Of a DNA stretch of 64,000 nt, positions 23,714 through 33,312 are shown in pieces. A program made the position numbers and the translations under genes. Position 1 is the first letter of the stretch; the number at the start of each line of letters is the position of its first letter. Under the pieces are notes generated by a model that saw only the letters and a program-made list of their open reading frames with translations, was not told the DNA's origin and did not search any database. This DNA comes from Aedoeadaptatus coxii (lineage in GTDB: Bacteria; Bacillota; Clostridia; Tissierellales; Peptoniphilaceae): assembly GCF_903819215.1 (NCBI RefSeq), contig NZ_CAIJCT010000010.1; one strand, given 5' to 3'.

Positions 23714-25542
23714 AGCCCCTCCCTCAAAAACAGCTTCTCGAATGTTCGCTTTTCCAAGTGAATCATAGTCGGCCTTCCGTGAGGACAGGTGAAAGGCGTA
23801 TCCGCTTGATTTAATTCATCTAAAAGGGCGTAGGCTTCTTCTTCCAATAGTCTATCCCCCGCTTTTATAGCGCTGCGACAAGCCAATCGCATGATCTTGT
23901 AAATGCGTTGTTCCTTAACGTCCACACCTTTATCCAGCCCGTGGAGTGAATCGAGGAAAAATTGACGAATATCGGGAATTAAAATATGTTGCGGCACTTC
24001 ACGAATAAGCACGGTATTTTCACCAAAGGGTTCCGGAGCAAAGCCCAATAGGCTGTAAGCCTCTCCGTAGGTCTCAATGAGCTGCATCTCTTCAGGCGTG
24101 AGATGAATTTGAATGGGATCGAGGAGCAACTGGGTCGCCACAGCCCCGCGATCAATGGCGCGGCTATACTTTTCATAGAGGATACGCTCATGGGCCGCGT
24201 GTTGATCCACCAGCAACACGCGATGATCTCGTTTGTTTTCAAAGAGAATGTACGTGCGAAAAATGACCGCCAGAAACTCGTAAAGCTCCACGTCGAGAGG
24301 AGGCGCTTTCGGTTTGCCCTGTTGCACTTGAACCTCTTCCGTATTGTTTTCTTCTTCCCGTTTTTCATTATCGGATCCATAGGACGCTTTCGGTTCATAA
24401 ACTCTTTCGGGAACATGTACTTGCTTCTTTTCTTCCATCCCTTTCAGCGCATCCTCTTTTTCGCGATGAAGTTCAAAGATCGTCTTCTCAGGTTTTTGAA
24501 CTTCTTCTTTTTTAGTTGAGGGTTCGGTAAACTCTTCAACAACCGGAATTTCTCTATTCGGTTCCAAAGCCCGAGCCACTAACCGCTCCAGTAGGACGGC
24601 AATTTGATTGTAGTTCGATAGACGCACCGTCTGTTTTTGAGGATGAATGTTCACGTCGATTAAAACGGGGTCGATTGTTAAATAAAGTATAAATACCGGA
24701 TAGTGATGCAGAGGAATCAGGGAGCGATACACTTTTCTCACGGCATTTGAAATGTCGTCGCTCTTGACGCCTCGACCGTTAACAAAAATATATTCACGTT
24801 CAGGGGTGGAGCGATGCAATAAATTATTTCCTACGTAACCTTCGATGCGGTAGGACTCCGTTTCAAATTCAATGGGCACGAGATTTTTGGCGATCTCTTT
24901 ACCTAAAATTGAATAAATGTGATTAAGATTGTCCCCCGATGCGTGAGACTGCAACAAGGTCTTACGATCCCATAGAAGATGGAATGAAATATCCTTTCGA
25001 CTCAACGCAATGAGTTCCACCATTTTTATAATTTGGCGAATTTCTTTACCGGAACTTTTCAAAAACTGTTTGCGCACCGGCGTATTATAAAATACGTCTC
25101 TGACGATCATAGTCGTTCCCGTGGCGGAACCTACGGGCGTTACATCGGATACTTTTCCTTCTGTAATCGAAACGGAATACCCAAAAGGCTCGTCCTCGGT
25201 TTTGGTAATACATTCCATATTGCTAATATTGGAAATACTCGCTAAAGCCTCGCCGCGAAAGCCGAGACTTGTAATAATGGAAAGATCGGAAATAGTGCGA
25301 AGTTTCGACGTCGCATGACGATTAAAAGCTTTTTTTATTTGATCCTTCGGGATACCCTCGCCATTATCGGAGATACGTATTTCGTCGAGTAAATTTTCAG
25401 ACAGTCGTATACTGATAGAAGTAGCCTTTGCATCGATGGCATTTTCGACCAACTCTTTAATAATCGATGCCGGATTTTCGACAATTTCACCGGCTGCGAT
25501 CTGAGAAATGGTCTGATCACTTAATGAAATAATTTCACGCAT
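23710..25542 (-). CDS. mutL: DNA mismatch repair protein MutL
   Basis: MutL couples MutS mismatch recognition to strand incision. The N-terminal GHKL ATPase has IAAGEIVENPAS, ELVENAIDA, DNGEGI and GFRGEALASIS. A low-complexity linker spans about 330-410. The C-terminal domain has the metal-binding endonuclease motif DQHAAHERILYE (near residue 440) plus ACRSAIKAGD and CPHGRPT, so this MutL is probably a nicking enzyme, as expected in a species without MutH. Length is 610. The start overlaps the mutS end by eight bases. Confidence 0.96.
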   Translation of the reverse strand: MREIISLSDQTISQIAAGEIVENPASIIKELVENAIDAKATSISIRLSENLLDEIRISDNGEGIPKDQIKKAFNRHATSKLRTISDLSIITSLGFRGEALASISNISNMECITKTEDEPFGYSVSITEGKVSDVTPVGSATGTTMIVRDVFYNTPVRKQFLKSSGKEIRQIIKMVELIALSRKDISFHLLWDRKTLLQSHASGDNLNHIYSILGKEIAKNLVPIEFETESYRIEGYVGNNLLHRSTPEREYIFVNGRGVKSDDISNAVRKVYRSLIPLHHYPVFILYLTIDPVLIDVNIHPQKQTVRLSNYNQIAVLLERLVARALEPNREIPVVEEFTEPSTKKEEVQKPEKTIFELHREKEDALKGMEEKKQVHVPERVYEPKASYGSDNEKREEENNTEEVQVQQGKPKAPPLDVELYEFLAVIFRTYILFENKRDHRVLLVDQHAAHERILYEKYSRAIDRGAVATQLLLDPIQIHLTPEEMQLIETYGEAYSLLGFAPEPFGENTVLIREVPQHILIPDIRQFFLDSLHGLDKGVDVKEQRIYKIMRLACRSAIKAGDRLLEEEAYALLDELNQADTPFTCPHGRPTMIHLEKRTFEKLFLREGL

Positions 25543-28090
25543 GGTCCACCTCCTCTTTTAAAGACTGTAAAAGCATAAGGGCCTCTAATGGCGTCGTGTG
25601 ATCGAGATCGATGGATCTGATTTTTTCCCTCAGTTCATCATCTTCCGTAGTTTCAACAGAATCATCTTTTACATGAATAGAAGCTGTTTCAATATTGTTT
25701 TGTTTTTCCAAATCGATTAAAACACGGCGCGCCCGTTCGATAACGGCAGGCTTCACTCCGGCAAGCTTGGCGACGTCGATTCCGAAAGAGTAGTTGCTTT
25801 CGCCCAATACGATTTTGCGCAAAAAGCGAATTTCTCCATCAACCTCTTCGGTTGCTACGGTTACGTTTAAAATGCCGTCATACTGATTCGCAAGCTCCGT
25901 CAGTTCGAAATAATGGGTAGCGAATAGAGTTTTAGCCCGAACCTCATCGTAAATATACTCAATAATAGACCAGGCGATGGAAAGACCGTCGTAGGTACTC
26001 GTTCCCCTGCCCACTTCGTCGAAAAGAATAAGAGAACGGGGCGTGGCGAGGCGCAAAATTTCCGCTACTTCCGTCATTTCCACCATAAAAGTGGATTTTC
26101 CGCGGGTTAAAAAATCTGATGCGCCGATACGCGTAAAAATCTGATCCACTATAGGTAAATTTGCTCGATCGCAGGGAACGAAGGATCCGATTTGCGCCAT
26201 AATTTGAATCAGCGCCACCTGACGCATATAGGTAGATTTCCCCGCCATATTCGGCCCGGTAATCACTTGTAGGAAATAGCCATTGGGATCGAGACGGGTA
26301 TCATTGGGAATATACTCTTCTTCAATTGTTCGCTCCACCACGGGATGGCGCCCATTCTCAATGGAAATAACGCCCTCTTGATTGAGGGTAGGACGTACGT
26401 AGCCGTATCGGTCGGCGATGAGGGCGAATGAACATATAACGTCCAGTTCGGCGACGGCTTCGGATATATTTTGAATGTTATCAAGCTCTGTGGCAATGCG
26501 ACTGCGAAGAGAATCTAAAAGCGCTAACTGACGCTCCAATGCCCTTTCTTTGGCGTGGAGAATTCTTTCTTCCTGTTCCTTCAACTCGTCTGTAAAAAAT
26601 CGTTCCGAACCTACCAGCGTCTGTTTTCGAATAAATCGATCGGGAACCAGTGACAGGTTCGATTTCGAAACATCGAAGAAATAACCGAGAATTTTATTAT
26701 ATTTGATTTTTAAGTTCTTAATGCCGGTAGCTTCTCGTTCCCGTTCCTCGAGATCTAAAATCCATTGAGCGCCGCCTTCAGAACTGTCGAACAACTCGTC
26801 CAGTTCCGAATCGTAGCCTTCACGAATGAAACGCTGCTCCTGATAACTTGCAGGGGGATCCTCGATAAATACAGATTCCAGTTCCCTTGCAAGTTCCGAA
26901 CAAGGATCTACCTTTTCAAAAAGACGGTAAAGATCCTTGCCCCCTTCCCTATTGAGAAGGTCGAGGATTTCCGTAAAAGCTGCCAGGCTTTTTTGAAGTC
27001 GAACCATTTGTTTCGGCGATAAATTTTGATTGGCGATAGAAAGTGCCAAACGATCGATATCGTAAATCGAGGCGAGCTTTTCGAGTATATCGTCGAATAA
27101 GATGCGGTTCGATTGGAGGGATTCGATTCGATCGTATTGCCCATTTAGCGAATCCGCCGACATCATGGGGCGAAGAATTTTTTCACGCATTTTACGGCTT
27201 CCCATACGGGTAGTACAGCGGTCTAAAATAGCGTAAAGAGAATCTTTTTTTGTGCTGTCGTGGGTATTTTCGACGAGTTCCAAATTGCGGATCGTCGTAT
27301 CCGATAAATCCATATGGCCGTCGCCGTCATTGAAACTTTGAATGTAAAGGTGATCTTGCCGACGGAGCTGTGTTATTTCCAAATAATACACGAGCAAGTT
27401 TAATGCCGAATGGTATTGCGAATCGAACAATTCCGGATAACGTTGATAAAGTTCCTTATTATATTCCTCTATCCTGTGAAGACTTACTACGCCGGCTTGT
27501 TTCGATGCCGCAGACAGCTCCCGCTCGTAGGCCATATCGCTGAATATGACTTCGGCAGGACAGTAAAATTCCAGTTGTTTGTCGAGAAAACTCAAGGCAT
27601 CTCGATAATCCCAAATGATTTTTTGTTCCAGATTAACGCGCCCCGAAGCGTAGTCACAATGGACGAGCATCATCAATTTACCCTGCATGGCAACTGAAGT
27701 AATTCTCCGCGTATCGTCCGGATTTTCTTCGTCGACAAAAGTTCCCGGCGTCACGACCTTAATGATCTCGCGCTTGACTAATCCCTTAGCCTCTTTCGGA
27801 TCTTCGACCTGATCGCAAATGCTGACGGAATAGCCCTTCTTTACGAGACGCTTTACATATTGATTGGCTACGCGAAAGGGAACGCCACACATGGGAATTT
27901 TTTCTTCCAATCCTCCGCTTTTTTTCGTAAGAGTCAGATCAAGAAGAGACGATACCTCGACGGCATCGTCGAAAAAGAGCTCGTAAAAATCGCCCATTCG
28001 ATAGAATAAATAGGCTTCGGGATTTTTATTTTTTGTCTCGACATAATGGCGCATGGCCGGCGTCAATTTTTCAAAATCACTTATTTCCAT
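25535..28090 (-). CDS. mutS: DNA mismatch repair protein MutS
   Basis: MutS recognises mismatches and small loops. The mismatch-binding FYELF motif lies near residue 33, followed by connector, lever and clamp domains. The ABC ATPase has Walker A GPNMAGKSTYMRQ, the signature STFMVEM and Walker B LILFDEVGRGTSTYDG, with a helix-turn-helix end. The frame is open 40 codons further upstream inside miaB, but GAGGAG before the ATG at 28090 and the family's N-terminus (LTPAMRHYVETK) fix the start at 851 residues. It overlaps the end of miaB by 14 bases. Confidence 0.97.
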   Translation of the reverse strand: MEISDFEKLTPAMRHYVETKNKNPEAYLFYRMGDFYELFFDDAVEVSSLLDLTLTKKSGGLEEKIPMCGVPFRVANQYVKRLVKKGYSVSICDQVEDPKEAKGLVKREIIKVVTPGTFVDEENPDDTRRITSVAMQGKLMMLVHCDYASGRVNLEQKIIWDYRDALSFLDKQLEFYCPAEVIFSDMAYERELSAASKQAGVVSLHRIEEYNKELYQRYPELFDSQYHSALNLLVYYLEITQLRRQDHLYIQSFNDGDGHMDLSDTTIRNLELVENTHDSTKKDSLYAILDRCTTRMGSRKMREKILRPMMSADSLNGQYDRIESLQSNRILFDDILEKLASIYDIDRLALSIANQNLSPKQMVRLQKSLAAFTEILDLLNREGGKDLYRLFEKVDPCSELARELESVFIEDPPASYQEQRFIREGYDSELDELFDSSEGGAQWILDLEEREREATGIKNLKIKYNKILGYFFDVSKSNLSLVPDRFIRKQTLVGSERFFTDELKEQEERILHAKERALERQLALLDSLRSRIATELDNIQNISEAVAELDVICSFALIADRYGYVRPTLNQEGVISIENGRHPVVERTIEEEYIPNDTRLDPNGYFLQVITGPNMAGKSTYMRQVALIQIMAQIGSFVPCDRANLPIVDQIFTRIGASDFLTRGKSTFMVEMTEVAEILRLATPRSLILFDEVGRGTSTYDGLSIAWSIIEYIYDEVRAKTLFATHYFELTELANQYDGILNVTVATEEVDGEIRFLRKIVLGESNYSFGIDVAKLAGVKPAVIERARRVLIDLEKQNNIETASIHVKDDSVETTEDDELREKIRSIDLDHTTPLEALMLLQSLKEEVDHA

Positions 28091-29453
28091 GGACGATTTC
28101 TCCTCTAAGCGAGAAAGTGTTTCCTCCCACAATCTTAACCTTACGAATTTTGCCGATGGAATCTTCTTCATAGGGTACGTGAACGAGCTTAAAGCCGTTT
28201 GTTCGGCCACTCATCATGGTCTCGTCATTTTTACTCCTGGAATCGAAGAGAACATCCTGCTCCGTACCGATTAAGGCCTCGTATTTTTCTCTTTGAATGC
28301 GATAGACTTCGTCTAATAACCGCTGGAAGCGAGCGTCCTTAACTTCTTTCGGCACCTGATTTTCCATATGATCGGCCCGTGTACCTTCTCTCCTCGAGTA
28401 AATAAAGGTAAAGGCACTATCGTAACGAACGCGCCGCACAAGGTCTAGGGTATCTTCAAAATCTTCTTCCGTCTCTCCGGGGAAGCCCACCATAATATCG
28501 GTAGATAAAGCAATATCCGGACGGACGGCCCGTAATTTGTCGATTAAAAGAAAATAATCTTCTCGCGTGTAATGGCGATTCATAGCCTTCAGCACGCGGT
28601 TCGACCCCGCTTGTACGGGAAGGTGAAGGAAATTGGCAAGCTTAGGCAACTCGCCGTAACACGAAATTAGATCGTCGCTCATATCCTTTGGATGGGATGT
28701 GGTAAATTGAATGCGTTCGATGCCTTCAATCTCATGGACTCTGCGTAATAAGTCGGCAAAAGACGTCTTTTCCTCCAAAGTGTTACCATAAGAGTTTACA
28801 TTTTGGCCGAGTAGAGTCACTTCGTTGACGCCGTCGGCAACCAGCGCTTCAATTTCTTCGATAATGTCCTCGGGAGATCGGGAAATTTCCCTTCCCCGCG
28901 TGTAAGGTACGATACAATAGGTGCAAAAATTATTGCATCCGTAAATAATATTAACATAGGCCGAATTCCCCTTTACTTCGGAGAAAATTCGATTGTCTAA
29001 ATTCGAATAGCTTTCCTCAATATCCACGATCCGTGTATTCCGATCGTCATTTTCTAAAATCAACTGAGGTAGTCTGTAAATATTATTAGTGCCGAAGACG
29101 ATATCGACATGAGGGAAGGTTTCGAGAACATAATCTCTCGATTCCTTTCTCTGCATCATGCAACCGCAAACTGCTACTTTTAACTTCTTATTCGTTTTTT
29201 TTATGTGCTTTAAACGTCCGATATGGCCGATAACCTTATCTTCTGCGCTGTGGCGCACAGAACAGGTATTAATAATCGAAAAATCCGCCTGCTCTTCATC
29301 ATCAGTTTCGATTAAGCCCATGGTTTCTAGTAGAGTCTTTATTTTTTCCGAATCGTGTTCGTTCATTTGGCAGCCGTGGGTTGTTATAACATAACGTTCG
29401 CCGCCATGTGTTTCTCGAACACGTTGAATAAATTCTGTATTTAAATCTTGCAT
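28077..29453 (-). CDS. miaB: tRNA-2-methylthio-N6-dimethylallyladenosine synthase
   Basis: MiaB methylthiolates i6A37, completing the modification begun by MiaA. The N-terminal domain has cysteines in THGCQMNEHDSE, NTCSVRH and CGCMMQR. The radical-SAM motif is CNNFCTYC followed by TRGRE, and a C-terminal TRAM domain covers about the last 65 residues. I chose ATG at 29453, five bases after AAAGGAG, over an upstream codon ten residues earlier; this gives 458 residues. Confidence 0.96.
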   Translation of the reverse strand: MQDLNTEFIQRVRETHGGERYVITTHGCQMNEHDSEKIKTLLETMGLIETDDEEQADFSIINTCSVRHSAEDKVIGHIGRLKHIKKTNKKLKVAVCGCMMQRKESRDYVLETFPHVDIVFGTNNIYRLPQLILENDDRNTRIVDIEESYSNLDNRIFSEVKGNSAYVNIIYGCNNFCTYCIVPYTRGREISRSPEDIIEEIEALVADGVNEVTLLGQNVNSYGNTLEEKTSFADLLRRVHEIEGIERIQFTTSHPKDMSDDLISCYGELPKLANFLHLPVQAGSNRVLKAMNRHYTREDYFLLIDKLRAVRPDIALSTDIMVGFPGETEEDFEDTLDLVRRVRYDSAFTFIYSRREGTRADHMENQVPKEVKDARFQRLLDEVYRIQREKYEALIGTEQDVLFDSRSKNDETMMSGRTNGFKLVHVPYEEDSIGKIRKVKIVGGNTFSLRGEIVHGNK

Positions 29454-29481
29454 AGTCGCTCCTTTAAATAATCTAACTTTC

Positions 29482-29490
29482 ATTATACCA
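29482..29490 (-). promoter_or_regulatory. Extended -10 promoter of the miaB operon
   Basis: On the minus strand a perfect TATAAT preceded by TGG, the same nine bases as before ftsK, lies about 30 bases before the miaB start. No clear -35 is visible. It probably drives miaB-mutS-mutL-miaA-ynbB. Confidence 0.6.
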
Positions 29491-29514
29491 TAGACATTTC
29501 GCCAATTTTAGGCA

Positions 29515-29543
29515 TCAAAAAAGACATCCGAAGATGCCTTTTT
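29515..29543 (-). terminator. Terminator after rubrerythrin
   Basis: On the minus strand a stem of about 11 bp with one G-T pair closes a TTCG loop and runs into T residues, seven bases past the rubrerythrin stop. Confidence 0.9.
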
Positions 29544-29549
29544 CTCGAT

Positions 29550-30095
29550 TTAATAAGCTACGAAAGCTTTGGATTTAGTACCGCAAATGGGGCACGTTTC
29601 TTCGCTTTTATCAAAGGTAATGTAACCGCATACCGGGCAGAGTAAAATGTCTTCAGCTTCTAAGTCTTTACCTGCGTCGACAGCCTTTTTAGCTTCTCCG
29701 TAGCGTTCAGCGTGAACCTTTTCTGCCGCTACTGCATATTCCATAGCCTTCACTGCTTCATCTTCGCCTTGCATTTTAGCTACTTCGATGAATGCGGGAT
29801 ACATTTCGGTGTATTCGAATACTTCGCCGTCGATACCTTTTTGAAGGTTTTCGGAAGTTGATCCGATACCGAATCCGGCCATGCTGGTTACGGGGAAATC
29901 ACCGTGAACATTTTTCATGGCTTGGAAGTGTAGGTTGGCGTGAACTTTTTCAGCATCACCTGTGCATTTGAAAAGACGTTCTACATTTGCAAAGCCTTCT
30001 TTTTTAGCGGTTTTACCCCAAATACCATACCGCATACTTGCTTGGCTTTCGCCTCCAAAAGCACTCCTTAAATTATCTTGTGTCATTGCGTGCAT
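29550..30095 (-). CDS. rbr: Rubrerythrin
   Basis: Rubrerythrin reduces hydrogen peroxide in anaerobes, taking electrons through its rubredoxin domain. The diiron ferritin-like domain (about 1-140) carries the two helix pairs with glutamates (GESQASMRY, DAEKVHANLH, EYAVAAEKVHAERY). The C-terminal rubredoxin-like domain has CPVCGY and CPICGT. Length is 181. The start at 30095 follows AGGAGG. It has its own promoter and terminator, so it is a single-gene unit. Its presence suits an anaerobic host. Confidence 0.95.
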   Translation of the reverse strand: MHAMTQDNLRSAFGGESQASMRYGIWGKTAKKEGFANVERLFKCTGDAEKVHANLHFQAMKNVHGDFPVTSMAGFGIGSTSENLQKGIDGEVFEYTEMYPAFIEVAKMQGEDEAVKAMEYAVAAEKVHAERYGEAKKAVDAGKDLEAEDILLCPVCGYITFDKSEETCPICGTKSKAFVAY

Positions 30096-30128
30096 AATGA
30101 ATCCTCCTTATATGGTTTCTATATCTTC

Positions 30129-30156
30129 ATTATAGACGTTTAGGAAAATATTACAA
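30129..30156 (-). promoter_or_regulatory. Promoter of rubrerythrin
   Basis: On the minus strand TTGTAA (30151-30156), 16 bases, then a perfect TATAAT (30129-30134), about 35 bases before the start codon. No PerR-like dyad was recognised. Confidence 0.6.
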
Positions 30157-30185
30157 GCTTATAAGGTGTGCTCATGTACTTGGCA

Positions 30186-31253
30186 TTATTGCATATTTTC
30201 AATTTTTGCCGCTTGATCCGCTGCTGTTAAAGCGTCGATCAAATCGTTTAAATCGCCGTTATTAATGTCGTCAATCCTATGGCTCGTGTAATTAATGCGA
30301 TGATCCGTTACGCGGCCTTGGGGATAGTTATAGGTACGAATACGTTCGGAGCGATCGCCGGAGCCGATTTGGGATTTCTTTTCTTGACTTACGGCATCTT
30401 CTTGCTTTTGACGTTCCAAGTCGTAAAGTTTCGTCTTTAAAATTTTAAAAGCTTTATCTTTATTTTTAAGCTGACTCTTTTCGTCCTGACAGCTTACGAC
30501 AATACCCGTAGGTTCGTGAGTTAATCGAACGGCGGAGTCCGTCGTATTAACAGACTGCCCTCCGTTTCCGGATGAACGGAATACATCGACGCGTACGTCG
30601 TTAGGATCGATTTCAACTTCCACATCGTCAATTTCCGGCATGACAATAACCGTTGCGGTTGAAGTGTGAATTCTTCCTGAAGATTCCGTTTCAGGCACAC
30701 GTTGAACCCTGTGCACGCCCGATTCGTATTTTAATCTGGAATAGGCGCCCTTTCCCTGAATCAAAAGAATGGCTTCCTTATATCCGCCAATGCCGTTTTC
30801 ATTGCTGGAAAGAAGTTCCGATTTCCATCCGTTATTATCTGCGTAATGAATATATTGGCGAAGAAGAACGCCGGCAAATAGTGCAGCCTCATCGCCTCCG
30901 GCACCGCCGCGAATTTCCACGATGACGTTTTTATCGTCATTTTCGTCTTTTGGAATTAATAGGATTTTAAGTTCGTCTTCAATTTTTTCCAGGGTTTCTT
31001 CGTCTTTTTTTATCTCTTCCTTAATGAGTTCGCGCATTTCGTCGTCCAGTTTCTCATCGAACATACTCTTATTGTCCTTGAGATCTTGCGATACTTTTAC
31101 GTACTCTCTGTATTTCTTTACAATAGGTTCGATCTCGGCGTGTTCAATGGCGGTTTTTTGCAAGAGCTTGCTGTCGCTTTGAACCTCGGGATCCATCATC
31201 ATTTTATTTAATTCTTGGTAACGATCCTCATATACCGTTAAATTTTCAAACAT
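30186..31253 (-). CDS. prfA: Peptide chain release factor 1
   Basis: RF1 releases nascent protein at UAA and UAG. The catalytic GGQ motif is in RSSGNGGQSVN (about residue 230). The codon-recognition domain lies upstream, and the long N-terminal helical domain spans about 1-100. Length is 355 from the ATG at 31253, which has GGGAGG seven bases upstream and begins MFENLTVYEDRYQEL as in the family; a start five residues earlier is less likely. The next gene in the transcript direction, prmC, encodes the methylase of this GGQ. Confidence 0.96.
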   Translation of the reverse strand: MFENLTVYEDRYQELNKMMMDPEVQSDSKLLQKTAIEHAEIEPIVKKYREYVKVSQDLKDNKSMFDEKLDDEMRELIKEEIKKDEETLEKIEDELKILLIPKDENDDKNVIVEIRGGAGGDEAALFAGVLLRQYIHYADNNGWKSELLSSNENGIGGYKEAILLIQGKGAYSRLKYESGVHRVQRVPETESSGRIHTSTATVIVMPEIDDVEVEIDPNDVRVDVFRSSGNGGQSVNTTDSAVRLTHEPTGIVVSCQDEKSQLKNKDKAFKILKTKLYDLERQKQEDAVSQEKKSQIGSGDRSERIRTYNYPQGRVTDHRINYTSHRIDDINNGDLNDLIDALTAADQAAKIENMQ

Positions 31254-31254
31254 C

Positions 31255-32073
31255 TTACAACCTCCCATATAGTACGCGGTCGAGACCGGAAAAATCTCGC
31301 CGAATTTGTATATCTTTAAAATGGTGATCTTCTAAAAGCTTTTTCACGGCATCGCCTTGATATGCGCCGATTTCAAACACAAGATAACCATTTGGATTCA
31401 AATAATGACGGGCCTCCTTTGTAATGGCCTCATAAAAGTCCAACCCCTCTACTCCTCCATAAAGCGCGAGATGGGGTTCAAAGTCGAGAACACTTTTATC
31501 CAATACCGCCATTTCCTTTTCGCTGATATAAGGCGGGTTTGAATAAATCACATCAAAGGTGTTCTCTATTTTATCAAATAAATCGGAATGAACGAGTTGT
31601 AAATTATCCACCTCATGATTTTTCACATTGATCGTAGCAACATCTAATGCATCTTTCGATATGTCAGCGGATACAATGTAACCTTCCGGAAAAAGCTTGG
31701 CCAATGTTATGGCAACACAACCTGAACCCGTTCCGATTTCAAGAATTTTCGGCGCTTCCGGAACCAATGAACGAATGACTTCGATGCTATGCTCCGTATC
31801 GTATCGCGGAATCAGAACGCGTTCGTCGACATAAAAGCTTTCGCCCATAAAATAAGCTTTGTGAAGGATATAAGGTAGTGGTCTTCCCTTTTTGACATCC
31901 TCCAAGGCAGAATAAAGGCTCCTAGTTTCTTTTGATGTGAGCTTACGATCAGGTTGGAGAATAAAATCCTTTCTCGTAACCTTTATAAGCTCCTCCAATA
32001 GATCATATGCCTTAATTTCCTCGCCCCTTCCAAAGGCATCGAGACATAAATAGAAAGCCTCTTTTAATTCCAT
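31255..32073 (-). CDS. prmC: Release factor glutamine methyltransferase
   Basis: PrmC methylates the glutamine of the GGQ motif in RF1 and RF2. The SAM-binding motif ILEIGTGSGCVAI and the catalytic NPPY (SNPPYISEKE) are present, with the N-terminal helical substrate-binding domain (about 1-80). Length is 272. It lies one base before prfA, which fits their shared role, and its start overlaps yqhQ by ten bases. Confidence 0.95.
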   Translation of the reverse strand: MELKEAFYLCLDAFGRGEEIKAYDLLEELIKVTRKDFILQPDRKLTSKETRSLYSALEDVKKGRPLPYILHKAYFMGESFYVDERVLIPRYDTEHSIEVIRSLVPEAPKILEIGTGSGCVAITLAKLFPEGYIVSADISKDALDVATINVKNHEVDNLQLVHSDLFDKIENTFDVIYSNPPYISEKEMAVLDKSVLDFEPHLALYGGVEGLDFYEAITKEARHYLNPNGYLVFEIGAYQGDAVKKLLEDHHFKDIQIRRDFSGLDRVLYGRL

Positions 32074-32987
32074 GTGTCGTCTTCTCCATCTTCAGGAAGT
32101 ACGGCCTTCAAAGATGCGATCCCCACTTCCATTTGTTCCTCATTAGGTTCCTTGACGGTAAAATACTTTTGGATCATAAGGCCGGGATAACGCAATATGA
32201 GAGTTAGACGATTATCATATTTTCCTATTAAGCGATTAACTTCAAATCCGATACCTGCAATCACCGGGAACATTAGTAGCCGTACGATTATCCGCCCTAA
32301 TAAAGAAGGCCATCCGAAAAAAGATAGCACGACGACAGAAATAACCAACACCATAAAGAGAAAGCTCGTGCCACAGCGAGGGTGAAGTCTGGAATACTTA
32401 CGCACCTCATCCACTGTAAGGGGTGCTCCCGCTTCATAGCAGGCGATGGATTTATGTTCGGCCCCGTGATATTGAAAGACCCTGGCAATATCTTTCTGCT
32501 TAGAAATAAGCCCTAAATAGAGGAAGAAGATAAAGATACGGAAGACGCCCTCCATTAAATTAAGCAAAATATGATTTTCAATTTTAGATTGGAAAAATGT
32601 AGCCATTAAATTCGGTAAAATCATAAAGAAAATAACCGCCGAAAAAAGAGAAATCAATACGGAGAGCACTTCTTCCATTTTTTTATGGTGTTTAGGGAAA
32701 TGCTTTTCTAAAAATCCCTCTTCATCCTCATCAACTTCCCAAAACGAAGCCGAATAAATAATAGCATCTACACCGACGAGCATAGCCTCGATCAGTTTAA
32801 CGGCACCGCGTAAAATAGGAACATTTAAAAAGGGAACCCGTTCTAAAATACTGTTATTTTTTTCGATACGCATGGCGATGTCGCCGTCAGGCTTGCGAAC
32901 GGCGTAAGCCGTTTTTGAAGGTCCTTTCATCATGACGCCCTCGATGAGCGCTTGCCCGCCGATAGTGGTCTTAAAGGATTGTTTCAT
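32064..32987 (-). CDS. yqhQ: DUF1385 membrane protein (YqhQ family)
   Basis: A 307-residue integral membrane protein with the DUF1385 signatures GGQALIEGVMMKGP at the start, FQYHGAEHKSIACYE (about 165-180) and RLHPRCGTSFLF (about 200). Four or five hydrophobic segments lie between about 105 and 245. The family is widespread in Firmicutes, where it usually sits near rpmE, prmC and prfA as here. Its molecular function is not established, and the conserved His/Glu/Cys block suggests metal binding only as a guess. Confidence 0.88.
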   Translation of the reverse strand: MKQSFKTTIGGQALIEGVMMKGPSKTAYAVRKPDGDIAMRIEKNNSILERVPFLNVPILRGAVKLIEAMLVGVDAIIYSASFWEVDEDEEGFLEKHFPKHHKKMEEVLSVLISLFSAVIFFMILPNLMATFFQSKIENHILLNLMEGVFRIFIFFLYLGLISKQKDIARVFQYHGAEHKSIACYEAGAPLTVDEVRKYSRLHPRCGTSFLFMVLVISVVVLSFFGWPSLLGRIIVRLLMFPVIAGIGFEVNRLIGKYDNRLTLILRYPGLMIQKYFTVKEPNEEQMEVGIASLKAVLPEDGEDDTWN

Positions 32988-33007
32988 ATAGCTAAGATAC
33001 TCCTTAT

Positions 33008-33032
33008 AAAAAAAGGTCCGCTTTCACGGACC
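33008..33032 (-). terminator. Terminator after rpmE
   Basis: On the minus strand GGTCCG and CGGACC pair around a six-base loop, followed by seven T. It lies just past the rpmE stop and before yqhQ. Confidence 0.88.
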
Positions 33033-33037
33033 ATTCT

Positions 33038-33235
33038 TTATCTCTTATATTTTTTGTTAAATTTATCAATACGTCCGCCTGTATCCGTAAACTTTTGGCG
33101 TCCTGTGAAGAAAGGATGACATTCGGAACAAACTTCCACTTTTAAATCCTCTTTTACAGAGCCCGTCTTGAAGGTGTTGCCGCAAGCGCAGGTTACAGTT
33201 GCTTCTTTGTATTCGGGATGGATACCTTTTTTCAT
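33038..33235 (-). CDS. rpmE: 50S ribosomal protein L31
   Basis: L31 bridges the large and small subunits. The 65 residues hold four cysteines, CACG (residues 16-18 region) and CSEC, so this is the zinc-binding (C+) form, which also serves as a zinc reserve in Bacillus. The sequence HPFFTGRQKFTDTGGRIDKFNKKY is diagnostic. It has its own promoter and terminator between glpX and yqhQ. Confidence 0.97.
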   Translation of the reverse strand: MKKGIHPEYKEATVTCACGNTFKTGSVKEDLKVEVCSECHPFFTGRQKFTDTGGRIDKFNKKYKR

Positions 33236-33283
33236 CTGTCCACACTCCTTTCTCTAAAATTTTACTCAATTACTAACTAATTT

Positions 33284-33312
33284 AGGATAACATACGCACC
33301 CTGAATTGTCAA
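33284..33312 (-). promoter_or_regulatory. Promoter of rpmE
   Basis: On the minus strand TTGACA (33307-33312), 17 bases, TATCCT (33284-33289) preceded by TGT. The -35 ends one base before the glpX stop codon. No Zur-like operator was recognised. Confidence 0.65.

Noticed and set aside
23979..24519. Overlapping frames of about 140 codons on both strands inside mutL
   Set aside because: They coincide with the low-complexity linker of MutL, where stop codons are rare by composition.
28091..28210. Forty extra N-terminal codons of mutS
   Set aside because: They lie inside miaB, are unlike the family and would bypass the GAGGAG site before 28090.
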